35,338 bases of DNA from a bacterium (GCA_030824555.1 JAVBXK010000041.1:1-35338), one strand, 5' to 3'; shown: positions 1 to 7,829, counted from the first letter of the stretch. Numbers and translations are program-made. The notes: generated from the sequence alone by a model not told the origin.

Positions 1-1368
1 GGCGGGAACAGATTCGGGGGCAGAGGCAGTTTCAGGCGCAGGTGCAGGCGCTGCAGCGGGTGAAGCGACAGGATGTTGGGCAGCCACTGGCTCGGGCACA
101 ACGCGCGAGGCGGCTGCGATGGTCGGGGCTGTGGCGACTGCAGCGGCTGAAGCCGCCGTGGCAGCTGAGGCAGCCAGCGCAGGCGCGACAGCTGCAGAGC
201 GCGGCGCGTCAGCCCTGTTGGCGGGCTTCAGGCTTTTTTTTTCCGCACCCGCGCCGCTGATGGCACCGGGCTGAGGCTGAAATGCCAGCAAACGCAACAA
301 CACCATCACCAGCGCAGCGTAGTCATCGGGAGCCAGGCCCAGTTCGGTGCGGCCGTGCAGGCACAGGCTGTACAGCAGCTGGGTCTGGTCGGCTGGCAGC
401 AGGGTGGACAAGCGGTGGACATCGGGCGCTTCGGGGTCGGCCGGGTCAGGCTCGGCATGCGCCAGCTGGTACACGGCCATGCGCTGCAGCACATGCGTCA
501 TTTCTTCCAGCGTGGACGCAGCGCTCAGGCCTTGCAGCCGCAAACCGTCGATCGTGTCGACCACGGTTTTGCCGTCACCTTGCGCCAGCGCCTCGATCAG
601 CGCGAACACATGGCCCCGCCCCACAGCACCCAGCATCTGGCGCACCGTGGCTTCCTGCAGCTGGCCGTCACCGAATGCGATGGCCTGGTCAGCCAGGCTG
701 AGGGCATCGCGCATCGACCCCCGGGCAGCACGCGCCAGCAACCGCAAGGCCAATGGCTCGGCAGGCACGCCTTCGGCGTGCAGCACGGTCACCAAGTGCT
801 CGAACACGGTTTCGGGGGCCATGGGCCGCAGGTTGAACTGCAGGCAGCGGCTGAGCACGGTCACCGGCACTTTTTGCGGATCGGTGGTGGCCAGCACAAA
901 TTTCAAATATTCGGGCGGCTCTTCCAGCGTTTTCAACATGGCGTTGAACGCCGTGTTGGTCAGCATGTGCACCTCGTCGATCATGAAGACCTTGAAGCGC
1001 CCCTGCACCGGTTTGTAAACCGCCTGCTCTAGCAGGGCCTGCACCTCGTCCACGCCACGGTTGCTGGCAGCATCCAGCTCGGTGTAGTCCACAAACCGGC
1101 CCAAATCGATGTCAGTGCACGCCGGGCACACGCCGCACGGCGTGGCGGTGATGCCGCCTTGCCCGTCTGGCCCCACGCAATTGAGCGACTTGGCCAGAAT
1201 ACGCGACACCGTGGTTTTGCCCACGCCGCGTGTGCCTGTGAACAGGTAGGCGTGGTGCAGCCGCTGGGTGGTGAGCGCGTTGCCCAGTGCCGTGACCACG
1301 TGCGATTGCCCCACCATTTCGGCAAAGTTCTTGGGGCGGTACTTGCGGGCCAGGACAACGTAGGACAT
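1..1368 (-). CDS. dnaX: DNA polymerase III subunits gamma/tau (5' part, truncated by window edge)
   Basis: Clamp-loader ATPase of the replicative polymerase holoenzyme. The start is the ATG at 1368-1366 and 456 codons lie in the window; the C-terminal tau part runs off the left edge. Visible features are Walker A GTRGVGKTT at residues 45-53, a zinc module with Cys64, Cys78, Cys81 and Cys84, and a Walker B/DEVH box near residue 131. The three clamp-loader domains end near residue 365 and are followed by an Ala/Pro-rich linker, as expected between the gamma and tau portions. At plus-strand 234-242 the coding strand has nine consecutive A, covering codons GAA-AAA-AAA-AGC (residues 376-379), with a stop soon after in both other frames, so a short gamma product is likely (see findings). 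A TAGAAT hexamer at 1382-1377 could be a -10 element very close to the ATG, but no good -35 is seen. The gene is divergent from ffs. Confidence 0.97.
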   Translation of the reverse strand, partial: MSYVVLARKYRPKNFAEMVGQSHVVTALGNALTTQRLHHAYLFTGTRGVGKTTVSRILAKSLNCVGPDGQGGITATPCGVCPACTDIDLGRFVDYTELDAASNRGVDEVQALLEQAVYKPVQGRFKVFMIDEVHMLTNTAFNAMLKTLEEPPEYLKFVLATTDPQKVPVTVLSRCLQFNLRPMAPETVFEHLVTVLHAEGVPAEPLALRLLARAARGSMRDALSLADQAIAFGDGQLQEATVRQMLGAVGRGHVFALIEALAQGDGKTVVDTIDGLRLQGLSAASTLEEMTHVLQRMAVYQLAHAEPDPADPEAPDVHRLSTLLPADQTQLLYSLCLHGRTELGLAPDDYAALVMVLLRLLAFQPQPGAISGAGAEKKSLKPANRADAPRSAAVAPALAASAATAASAAAVATAPTIAAASRVVPEPVAAQHPVASPAAAPAPAPETASAPESVPA

Positions 1369-1432
1369 GGGGCTGGATTCTAGGTGACCGCCTTTTCCCG
1401 TGGGCGGGCGACACCTGTCGGCACGGCATCGG

Positions 1433-1460
1433 TTGTCCTCAGCCGACTGGCGGCTACAAT
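1433..1460 (+). promoter_or_regulatory. sigma-70 type promoter of ffs
   Basis: TTGTCC at 1433-1438 and TACAAT at 1455-1460 are separated by 16 bp. They place a transcription start around 1467-1468, exactly where the terminal helix of the SRP RNA begins. The agreement between promoter spacing and RNA end supports both calls. Confidence 0.75.
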
Positions 1461-1467
1461 CCACCTT

Positions 1468-1561
1468 GACGGGCCTTCCCGCATGGTGAAGCGGCCAACC
1501 GGGTCAGGTGGGGAACCAAGCAGCCCTAACTGTGAATCCAGTGCCGGGGTCAAGGCTCGTC
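1468..1561 (+). ncRNA. ffs: 4.5S signal recognition particle RNA (small bacterial type)
   Basis: RNA component of the SRP, which binds Ffh to target nascent membrane proteins. The conserved apical domain is present: GTCAGG at 1503-1508, a GGAA tetraloop at 1512-1515 closed by TGG/CCA, then AGCAGCC at 1519-1525. In E. coli the loop is closed by UCC/GGA, so the pairing is kept by compensatory change. The ends form a 10-bp terminal helix (1468-1477 with 1552-1561, one G-U pair). The length of about 94 nt is slightly short of the E. coli RNA. No U-run terminator is visible downstream, so transcription may continue into thyA. The SRP RNA gene also lies next to dnaX in Bacillus. Confidence 0.92.
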
Positions 1562-1628
1562 ACCCCCCTCTTCTTCCCCGATGTGCCTCAACGGTCATGG
1601 CAACCGCTGGCACATCCTGCAGCCACTG

Positions 1629-2474
1629 ATGCCTTCAGACCTCATGCAGCACCCCATCCGCTCCCAGTACGAAGACTTTGTGCGCCACGTGCGCTCGCAT
1701 GGTGTGTTCAAGGCCGACCGCACGGGCACGGGCACCACCAGCGTGTTCGGGTACCAGATGAGGTTTGACCTGAACGAAGGTTTTCCGCTGGTCACCACCA
1801 AAAAGGTGCACCTGAAGTCCATCGTCCATGAGTTGTTGTGGTTTTTAACCGGCTCCAGCAACAACAACGACCTGCGCGCACGCGGCGTGACCATCTGGGA
1901 CGAATGGGCCCGTGAAGACGGCAGCCTGGGGCCTGTGTATGGCGTGCAGTGGCGCAGCTGGCCCAAGGCAGACGGCACGCACATCGACCAGATTTCAGAC
2001 GTCATCCAAACCCTGAAAACCAACCCCGACTCGCGCCGCATCATCGTCAGCGCCTGGAACGTGGCCGAGCTGGACCAGATGGCGCTGATGCCCTGCCATG
2101 CCTTCTTCCAGTTCTACGTGGCCCCGCCCACTGAAGTTGGCCAGCGCGGCCGCTTGAGTTGCCAGCTGTACCAGCGCAGTGCCGACATCTTTCTGGGGGT
2201 GCCCTTCAACATTGCCAGCTATGCGCTGCTGACGCACATGGTGGCGCAGCAATGCGACTTGGACGTGGGCGACTTCATCTGGACCGGTGGCGACTGCCAC
2301 ATTTACAGCAACCACACCGAACAGGTGGCGCTGCAACTGAGCCGTGAACCCCGTGCCTACCCCACGCTGCACATCAAGCGGCGGCCTGACAGCATCTTCG
2401 ACTACCAGTTTGAAGACTTCGAGGTGACGGGCTATGACCCCCACCCCGCCATCAAGGCACCGGTGGCCGTGTGA
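1629..2474 (+). CDS. thyA: Thymidylate synthase
   Basis: Converts dUMP to dTMP using methylene-tetrahydrofolate and releases dihydrofolate. The protein matches bacterial ThyA throughout: the DRTGTGT phosphate-binding start, catalytic Cys156 in the [11 protein letters not shown] motif (numbered from this start), the [10 protein letters not shown] segment, and the C-terminal IKAPVAV tail. A short insertion after FYVAPP lengthens it relative to the 264-aa E. coli enzyme. No candidate start has a clear Shine-Dalgarno. I chose the ATG at 1629 (281 aa); 1644 (MQHPIRSQ...) is equally reasonable and 1581 less so. ffs lies immediately upstream. The dihydrofolate product is recycled by FolA, encoded about 1.6 kb downstream. 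Confidence 0.97.
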   Translation: MPSDLMQHPIRSQYEDFVRHVRSHGVFKADRTGTGTTSVFGYQMRFDLNEGFPLVTTKKVHLKSIVHELLWFLTGSSNNNDLRARGVTIWDEWAREDGSLGPVYGVQWRSWPKADGTHIDQISDVIQTLKTNPDSRRIIVSAWNVAELDQMALMPCHAFFQFYVAPPTEVGQRGRLSCQLYQRSADIFLGVPFNIASYALLTHMVAQQCDLDVGDFIWTGGDCHIYSNHTEQVALQLSREPRAYPTLHIKRRPDSIFDYQFEDFEVTGYDPHPAIKAPVAV

Positions 2475-2572
2475 GATGCTGAGCGTCCTTCGTTGATGAC
2501 CACTCACCGCCCGGCGTACCCCCAGCCACCGAGCGGCACAGCCAAGCCACACCGCCAAGCGCCTGCCCCACT

Positions 2573-3448
2573 GTGCTGACACGCAAACAACTGCTGGCCC
2601 TGGTGGCCCTGACCCTCATGTGGGGCGTGAACTGGCCCATGATGAAGCTCTCGCTGCGCGAGCTGTCCCCGCTGTACTTCCGTGCCATCACCATGACGCT
2701 GGGGGCCAGCTGGCTGTTTGTGTTCTTCAGGCTCAAGGGCATTCGAATGTGGCCTGCGGGGGACGAATGGCGCACCGTGGCCACGCTGGCCCTGCCCAAC
2801 ATGCTGGGCTGGCACACCATTTCCATCTTCGGGCTGAAAGAACTCAGCTCGGGTCGCGCGGCCATTCTGGGCTTCACCATGCCCATCTGGACCGTGCTGC
2901 TGGGAGCCGCCTTTTTTGGCCAGAAGCTCAACCGCCGCGTGGTGTGGGCCACCCTGGCCGTCAGCGTGGCGATTGCCCTGCTGATGGCCAACGAACTGCA
3001 AACGCTCGCCGGTCGCCCCATGGGTGTGCTGTGGATGGAGCTGGCCGCCCTGAGCTGGGCCCTGGGCACGCTGATGATGCGCCGTGCGGTCCTCACCCTG
3101 CCCACCGAAGCGCTGGTGGTGTGGATGATGCTGCTCACCTGTGGCTGCGTGTGGGTGCTGGCAGCGGTGTTCGAGCCGGTGCCCAGCTTCCAGTTCAGCC
3201 CTGGCATGTGGGGCAGCCTGGTGTACGGCGTGCTCATCAACTACGGGTTTGCGCAGATCATCTGGTTCGGGCTGGCGCGCAACCTGCCGCCGGCCACCAG
3301 CGCCATGAGCGTGATGGCCATCCCACTGATCGGCACGCTCAGCGCCACGCTCATCGTGGGCGAGGTGCCGCACTGGCAAGACTACGTGGCCGTGGCACTG
3401 GTGATGTCGGCCATTGCCGCGGTGCTGCTGCCCGCACGCAAAGCGTAA
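2573..3448 (+). CDS. EamA/DMT family transporter
   Basis: Hydrophobic 291-aa inner-membrane protein with about ten predicted transmembrane segments arranged as two EamA repeats. The first repeat runs from LALVALTLMWGVNWP to about residue 140 and the second from MGVLWMELAALSWALG to the C-terminus. The N-terminal LMWGxNWP and the ALSWALG motifs are typical of drug/metabolite transporter family exporters. The substrate cannot be read from sequence. The start is a GTG at 2573 (GTG CTG ACA CGC), about 100 bp after thyA. The hydrophobic core begins only about eight residues in, so a much later start is unlikely. Confidence 0.9.
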   Translation: MLTRKQLLALVALTLMWGVNWPMMKLSLRELSPLYFRAITMTLGASWLFVFFRLKGIRMWPAGDEWRTVATLALPNMLGWHTISIFGLKELSSGRAAILGFTMPIWTVLLGAAFFGQKLNRRVVWATLAVSVAIALLMANELQTLAGRPMGVLWMELAALSWALGTLMMRRAVLTLPTEALVVWMMLLTCGCVWVLAAVFEPVPSFQFSPGMWGSLVYGVLINYGFAQIIWFGLARNLPPATSAMSVMAIPLIGTLSATLIVGEVPHWQDYVAVALVMSAIAAVLLPARKA

Positions 3449-3451
3449 ACG

Positions 3452-3478
3452 GCGGTCGGACGCTGGAAGCGCGACCGC
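3452..3478 (+). terminator. Hairpin after the EamA transporter gene, possible weak terminator
   Basis: Perfect 7-bp inverted repeat GCGGTCG (3452-3458) / CGACCGC (3472-3478), starting 4 bp after the transporter stop codon. There is no U-tract, so it may be an mRNA end-protecting hairpin rather than an intrinsic terminator. Confidence 0.3.
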
Positions 3479-3548
3479 AGACTGCCCATGCACATGGCCA
3501 TGTACACATCCCGTACACTCGCGCACTTTCTCCGCCGGGGTACATCAC

Positions 3549-4019
3549 ATGGCATCCATCCCGCCTATCGTTCGGCCCGCCACAACGGCCGATATTGAAC
3601 AGCTGGCCCCTCTTTTTGACGCTTACCGGCAGTTCTACGGGCAGCCCCCTGACCAGCCTCTGGCGCAACGCTACTTGTGCGATCGCATGGCCCATGCGCA
3701 GTCTGTGGTGCTGGTGGCCCAGTCCTCCCATGGCGAGCTGACCGGTTTTTGCCAGCTGTACCCCTCGTTTTGCTCGGTGCTGGCAGCGCCCATTTATGTG
3801 CTTTACGATTTGTTCGTGACGCCTGCTGTCAGGCGCCAGCATGTGGGCAAACTGCTGCTGACCGCGGCAGCCGAACGTGGTCGGTGCGACGGCATGGCCC
3901 GCATGGACCTGACCACCGCCCACACCAACACCCAGGCACAGTTGCTGTATGAATCCATGGGCTGGACCGAGGACCGGGTGTTTCGCACTTACAACCTGAA
4001 CCTGGCCCCCACCAACTGA
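3549..4019 (+). CDS. GNAT family N-acetyltransferase
   Basis: 156-aa single-domain protein that probably transfers acetyl from acetyl-CoA to an amine. The GNAT fold is recognisable: N-terminal IVRPATTADIEQLAPLF, the central beta-strand YVLYDLFVTPAVR, the acetyl-CoA pyrophosphate loop RRQHVGKLLL (an R/QxxGxG/A-like motif), and the C-terminal AQLLYESMGW motif. The ATG at 3549 is preceded by a GGGG run at about 3537-3540. The substrate is unknown. It lies 18 bp before folA and may be cotranscribed with it. Confidence 0.9.
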   Translation: MASIPPIVRPATTADIEQLAPLFDAYRQFYGQPPDQPLAQRYLCDRMAHAQSVVLVAQSSHGELTGFCQLYPSFCSVLAAPIYVLYDLFVTPAVRRQHVGKLLLTAAAERGRCDGMARMDLTTAHTNTQAQLLYESMGWTEDRVFRTYNLNLAPTN

Positions 4020-4036
4020 AGCAGGACAACCCCACC

Positions 4037-4537
4037 ATGCGCCTCAACCTCATTTACGCCCGCGCCCGCAACGGCGTGATCGGCAAAAACAACACCCTGC
4101 CCTGGCACCTGCCGGAAGACATGGCGCACTTCAAACGCCACACGCAAGGCTGCCCCGTCATCATGGGACGCAAGACATGGGACTCGCTCCCCCCGCGTTT
4201 TCGCCCCCTTCCTGGCCGTCTGAATGCCGTGCTGACGCGCGACGAAAATTGGCAAGAAAATGGCACTCACCGCTTTGACAGTTTGGAAAGTTCGCTAGAT
4301 TTTTTGAAAAATCACGCTGAAGTCTGGGTTATCGGTGGTGCTCAGGTTTACGCACAAGCCTTGCCCCTGGCGCAGCGCGTGGTAGCCACTGAAATCGATG
4401 CCGACTTCGAAGGTGACGCCTTCGCCCCCACGCTGGGCCCCGAGTGGGTGGAAACCCAGCGGGAGCGCCACCAGACTGCCACAGGGCTGGGCTACAGTTT
4501 CATCACGTATTTGAACCCTCACCCACAGGAAATTTGA
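4037..4537 (+). CDS. folA: Dihydrofolate reductase
   Basis: Reduces dihydrofolate to tetrahydrofolate with NADPH; the target of trimethoprim. Family features are NGVIG-KNNTLPWHLPEDMAHFK at the start (substrate acid near residue 27 in LPEDM), VIMGRKTWDSLP, and WVIGGAQVY. At 166 aa it is close to the E. coli length of 159. The stop codon is separated by one base from the next ATG, so it is very likely translated together with the DUF4337 gene. thyA in the same cluster supplies its substrate. Confidence 0.97.
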   Translation: MRLNLIYARARNGVIGKNNTLPWHLPEDMAHFKRHTQGCPVIMGRKTWDSLPPRFRPLPGRLNAVLTRDENWQENGTHRFDSLESSLDFLKNHAEVWVIGGAQVYAQALPLAQRVVATEIDADFEGDAFAPTLGPEWVETQRERHQTATGLGYSFITYLNPHPQEI

Positions 4538-4538
4538 C

Positions 4539-5147
4539 ATGTCAGGACACGGTTTTCACGTTCACGGCCCCCACGATCACGAGCTGGAGCATGCCCAGCA
4601 AGGCGGCCACGGCGGTCACCATGACGAAGACCCCGCGTCAAAAAAAATGACCAACCAGATCGCCATGTTCACCGCCATCATCGCCACCGTGGGTGCCTTG
4701 TTTGGCTACATGGGCGGTGCCACCCAAGCCAATGCCGGCCTGTTCAAAAACAACGCCGCCATCAAGAAGACGGAAGCCTCCAACCAGTGGAATTACTTTC
4801 AGTCCAAAAGTACCAAGCAATCGCTGGCTGAACTGGCACGTGACCTGGCACCGACTGCCGACGACAAAGCCAAATACCAGGCCAAGGTTGACCGCTACGA
4901 AAAAGAAAAAGGCGACATCAAAGTCGTGGCAGACAAACTGGAAGTCGACGCCAAAGAATGGGACCACCAGTCTGACGAGCAGATGCACCAGCACCACCGC
5001 TGGGCACAGGCCACCACGGCACTGCAAGTCTCCATTGCCCTGGCAGCCATTGCACTGCTGACCCGCAAAAAATGGCTGGAATACGCCATGTTTGGCGCAG
5101 GTGCCATTGGCCTGACGGTGGGCGTGGCGGCTGCGATGCACCTTTGA
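4539..5147 (+). CDS. DUF4337 family membrane protein with His-rich N-terminus
   Basis: 202 aa, function unknown. After a His-rich tail (nine His in the first 28 residues) there is a transmembrane segment (about residues 38-58, MFTAIIATVGALFGYMGG). A charged, probably helical middle follows (ASNQWNYFQSKSTKQ through KYQAKVDRYEKEK), then two C-terminal transmembrane segments (LQVSIALAAIALL and YAMFGAGAIGLTVGVAAAM). The ASNQW(N/A)YFQSKS signature is characteristic of DUF4337 proteins. It starts one base after the folA stop. The His-rich tail might bind metal, but that is only inference. Confidence 0.82.
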   Translation: MSGHGFHVHGPHDHELEHAQQGGHGGHHDEDPASKKMTNQIAMFTAIIATVGALFGYMGGATQANAGLFKNNAAIKKTEASNQWNYFQSKSTKQSLAELARDLAPTADDKAKYQAKVDRYEKEKGDIKVVADKLEVDAKEWDHQSDEQMHQHHRWAQATTALQVSIALAAIALLTRKKWLEYAMFGAGAIGLTVGVAAAMHL

Positions 5148-5205
5148 AATTCATTTTTCAAGAGCAAACAGTTGAATTGAATAAAGCGACAAGGCCACTT
5201 TTTAT

Positions 5206-6075
5206 ATGAAATTTGCCACCTGGAATGTCAACTCGCTGGCTGTGCGCTTGCCGCAGGTGCTGGACTGGCTGGCAGCGCAAGCCGCCGCCGGTGCCCCGGT
5301 CGACGTGCTGGCCCTGCAAGAGTTGAAAATGGCCGACGAGAAGTTCCCCGCAGCGGCCTTTGCCGAGGCGGGTTACCACGCCCAGTGGTTTGGCCAGAAG
5401 ACCTACAACGGCGTGGCACTCATCTCCCGCACGGCAGGCTCGTCCGTGCTGAAAAACATTCCCGGTTTTGACGACGAGCATGCACGTGTGATAGCGGCCA
5501 CATTCGACCTGCCCGCCGCTGCCACGGCCGAACCCGCCCTGGCAGGCGACTCCGGCCACCCGGTGAGTGCGGCCAACGCCCAGCCGGGCAGCGTTCGGGT
5601 CATCGGTGCGTACTTCCCCAACGGGCAAGCACCTGGCACCGACAAGTTCGCCTACAAAATGCGCTGGCTGCATGCGCTGCGCAACTGGGTGCAACAAGAG
5701 CTGGCCACCCACCCCCGCCTGGTGCTGATGGGCGACTACAACATCACCTTTGACGACGCTGACGTGTGGGACCCCGAAGGCATGCGTGAAGCCATTCACT
5801 GCACGACTGAAGAACGTACCCACCTGCGAGCGCTGATTGACCTGGGGTTGCACGACAGCATGCGCCTGTTCCCCCAACCCGAGAAGAACTACAGCTGGTG
5901 GGACTACCGCGAATTCGCTTTCCGCCGCAACCGGGGCCTGCGCATCGACCACATCCTGGTCAGCAACGGCTTGGCGCCGCTGGCCCGTTCGTGCGCGGTC
6001 GACAAGCTGCCACGCAAGAACGAACGTCCCAGTGACCACGCGCCCGTCGTGCTGTCGCTGGGTGCTGCGGCCTGA
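5206..6075 (+). CDS. xth: Exodeoxyribonuclease III / AP endonuclease family (XthA-like)
   Basis: Mg-dependent AP endonuclease and 3'-5' exonuclease of base-excision repair. Catalytic residues of the exonuclease-endonuclease-phosphatase fold are present: Asn7 in TWNVNSL, Glu39 in ALQELK, Asp177 and Asn179 in GDYNI, the NRGLRIDHILVS segment, and Asp277/His278 in SDHAPV. At 289 aa it is longer than the 268-aa E. coli enzyme, mainly because of an Ala/Pro-rich insertion at about residues 103-129. A short AT-rich leader precedes the ATG, which begins the conserved MKF-WN motif, so the start is secure. Confidence 0.95.
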   Translation: MKFATWNVNSLAVRLPQVLDWLAAQAAAGAPVDVLALQELKMADEKFPAAAFAEAGYHAQWFGQKTYNGVALISRTAGSSVLKNIPGFDDEHARVIAATFDLPAAATAEPALAGDSGHPVSAANAQPGSVRVIGAYFPNGQAPGTDKFAYKMRWLHALRNWVQQELATHPRLVLMGDYNITFDDADVWDPEGMREAIHCTTEERTHLRALIDLGLHDSMRLFPQPEKNYSWWDYREFAFRRNRGLRIDHILVSNGLAPLARSCAVDKLPRKNERPSDHAPVVLSLGAAA

Positions 6076-6078
6076 GAG

Positions 6079-6156
6079 CGCCCCCAAACCTGTTGCTTCG
6101 CACCAGGCCCCCCGAGGGGGATGAGGAAACTTGGGGGCGGCCCGGTGTTTCCTCAT
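6079..6156. repeat. Nested palindromic intergenic element between xth and ntrC
   Basis: Three inverted repeats overlap in the 89-bp gap between the converging genes: CGCCCCCAA (6079-6087) with TTGGGGGCG (6131-6139); the G/C palindrome CCCCC-GA-GGGGG at about 6109-6120; and ATGAGGAAAC (6121-6130) with GTTTCCTCAT (6147-6156), perfect over 10 bp. There is no U-tract, so this is not a standard terminator pair. It looks like a dispersed extragenic palindrome of the kind found in Burkholderiales genomes, but only one copy is in this window. Confidence 0.6.
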
Positions 6157-6164
6157 GAGTCCCC

Positions 6165-7745
6165 TCACTCCAGGTTCAGTTCCTGGATCTTGCGGGTGAT
6201 GGTGTTGCGACCAATGCCCAGGCGCTGAGCCGCTTCGATGCGGCGACCACGCGTGTTGGCCAAGGCCGTGAGGATGAGCTGCGACTCGAACTTGCGCGTC
6301 AGCACATCCCAGATGTCGTCACGCCCGGCATCCAGCAGCCCCTGAGCCTCGGCCTGCAGGCCAGTAATCCACTCTGCCGTGCCACTCGCTGTCGCCAGGT
6401 AGGTGGCACTGCTGGCAACAGGCGTGCCCGTACCCGTCTGGAGTGAGTGGGCAGACCCGGCATCGGCCTGGTGAGCTTCTGCACCCGCATCGGGCAACAC
6501 TGCGGCACCCACGGGTGCCGATGCGGGGTGGACGCCGTCAGGCTGCGCGCCATCGAACGTGGCCTCGCTGCTGACTGCGGGCAGTGCCAGCACCTCGGGC
6601 GGCAGGTCTTTCACGTCAATGACCTGTGCCGGTGCCATGACGGTGAGCCAGTGGCACACGTTTTCAAGCTGGCGCACATTGCCCGGAAACTCGAACCCCG
6701 ACAACCGGTGCAACGCGGCATCGGAAATGCGCTTGGGCTCCACCCCCAGTTGCTGGGCGCTTTGCACCAGGAAATGCCGGGTGAGCATGTGGATGTCTTC
6801 ACGCCGCTCGCGCAACGCGGGCAGCCGCAAACGGATGACGTTCAGGCGGTGGAACAAGTCCTCGCGGAACACGCCCTCTTTCACTCGCTGCTCCAGGTTC
6901 TGATGCGTGGCCGCGATGACGCGCACATTGGTCTTGACCGCGCTGTGCCCACCGACCCGGTAGAAATGTCCGTCTGACAGCACTCGCAGCAAGCGAGTTT
7001 GCAGGTCGAACGGCATGTCGCCGATTTCGTCAAGAAACAGCGTGCCACCGTCAGCCTGTTCGAACCGCCCCCTGCGCATGGTCTGTGCGCCGGTGAATGC
7101 ACCGCGCTCGTGTCCAAACAGCTCGCTTTCGAGCAGGTCTTTGGGAATGGCTGCTGTATTGATAGCAACGAAAGGCCCATTGGCGCGAGGTGAGTGCTTG
7201 TGCAAGGCACGCGCCACCAGTTCTTTGCCCGAGCCGGACTCGCCGGTGATCATGACCGTGACGTTACTCTGACTCAAGCGGCCGATGGCACGGAACACGT
7301 CCTGCATGGCGGGCGCCTGCCCCAGCATTTCGGGGGTGGCGGCCATGCGCTCTTCAGCCACTTCTTCGCGCTGGCTTTCCTCCACGGCACGGCGGATCAG
7401 CTCCACCGCCTTGGGCAAATCGAAAGGCTTGGGCAGGTACTCGAACGCGCCGCCCTGAAAGGCGGATACGGCACTGTCGAGGTCGGAAAACGCCGTCATG
7501 ATGATGACGGGCAGGCCGGGCAACTTCTGTTTGACCTTGTCCAGCAAGTCCAACCCAGACCCACCGGGCATGCGGATGTCACTGACCAACACCTGCGGGC
7601 CCAGCTCATCGGGGCCATCGACCAAGGCGGCCAGCACATCCTGCGGATTGGAGAAACTGCGGGTGGGCAGGTTTTCGCGCAGCAAGGCCTTTTCCAGCAC
7701 AAAGCGGATGGACTGATCGTCATCAACGATCCAGATGGGTTTCAT
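6165..7745 (-). CDS. ntrC: Nitrogen regulation response regulator NtrC
   Basis: Sigma-54-dependent activator of nitrogen-limitation genes, 526 aa. An N-terminal receiver domain (about 1-120) has the phosphoacceptor Asp56 in VSDIRMP and Lys106 in YLPKP. The AAA+ domain has Walker A GESGSGKE at 168-175, the sigma-54-contacting GAFTGA loop at 215-220 and Walker B GGTLFLDE at 233-240. A variable Ala/Gly-rich linker (about 395-470) leads to a Fis-type helix-turn-helix at the C-terminus (AAQRLGIGRNTITRKI). Its partner kinase gene ntrB lies 84 bp upstream, and NtrC-type sites occur before glnA in the same cluster. The start ATG begins MKPIWIVDDD, the normal receiver start. Confidence 0.97.
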   Translation of the reverse strand: MKPIWIVDDDQSIRFVLEKALLRENLPTRSFSNPQDVLAALVDGPDELGPQVLVSDIRMPGGSGLDLLDKVKQKLPGLPVIIMTAFSDLDSAVSAFQGGAFEYLPKPFDLPKAVELIRRAVEESQREEVAEERMAATPEMLGQAPAMQDVFRAIGRLSQSNVTVMITGESGSGKELVARALHKHSPRANGPFVAINTAAIPKDLLESELFGHERGAFTGAQTMRRGRFEQADGGTLFLDEIGDMPFDLQTRLLRVLSDGHFYRVGGHSAVKTNVRVIAATHQNLEQRVKEGVFREDLFHRLNVIRLRLPALRERREDIHMLTRHFLVQSAQQLGVEPKRISDAALHRLSGFEFPGNVRQLENVCHWLTVMAPAQVIDVKDLPPEVLALPAVSSEATFDGAQPDGVHPASAPVGAAVLPDAGAEAHQADAGSAHSLQTGTGTPVASSATYLATASGTAEWITGLQAEAQGLLDAGRDDIWDVLTRKFESQLILTALANTRGRRIEAAQRLGIGRNTITRKIQELNLE

Positions 7746-7829
7746 GCGTACGTTTCCTTTTTGCCGCTGGGTTGACCGCTGGCTCGACTGCCCCCCTGCA
7801 TCCTCGCCCCGGCAAAGGGGACATCGGCT

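Noticed and set aside
1029-1429. Alternative minus-strand frames of about 105-109 codons in the 5' part of dnaX
   Set aside because: They are frame shadows of the true dnaX frame, which carries Walker A, zinc and Walker B motifs and reads through to the window edge without a stop.
2504-3526. 340-codon minus-strand open frame opposite the EamA transporter gene
   Set aside because: It is a high-GC antisense shadow: His/Gln/Arg/Gly-rich low-complexity translation with no recognisable domain, while the plus strand encodes a clear membrane protein.
5158-6168. 336-codon minus-strand open frame opposite the exonuclease III gene
   Set aside because: No recognisable protein; the plus-strand gene has every catalytic residue of its family.
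7746-7829. GC-rich gap between ntrB and ntrC as a possible second copy of the 6079-6156 repeat
   Set aside because: Only scattered C/G runs are shared; no extended match to the first element could be found by eye.
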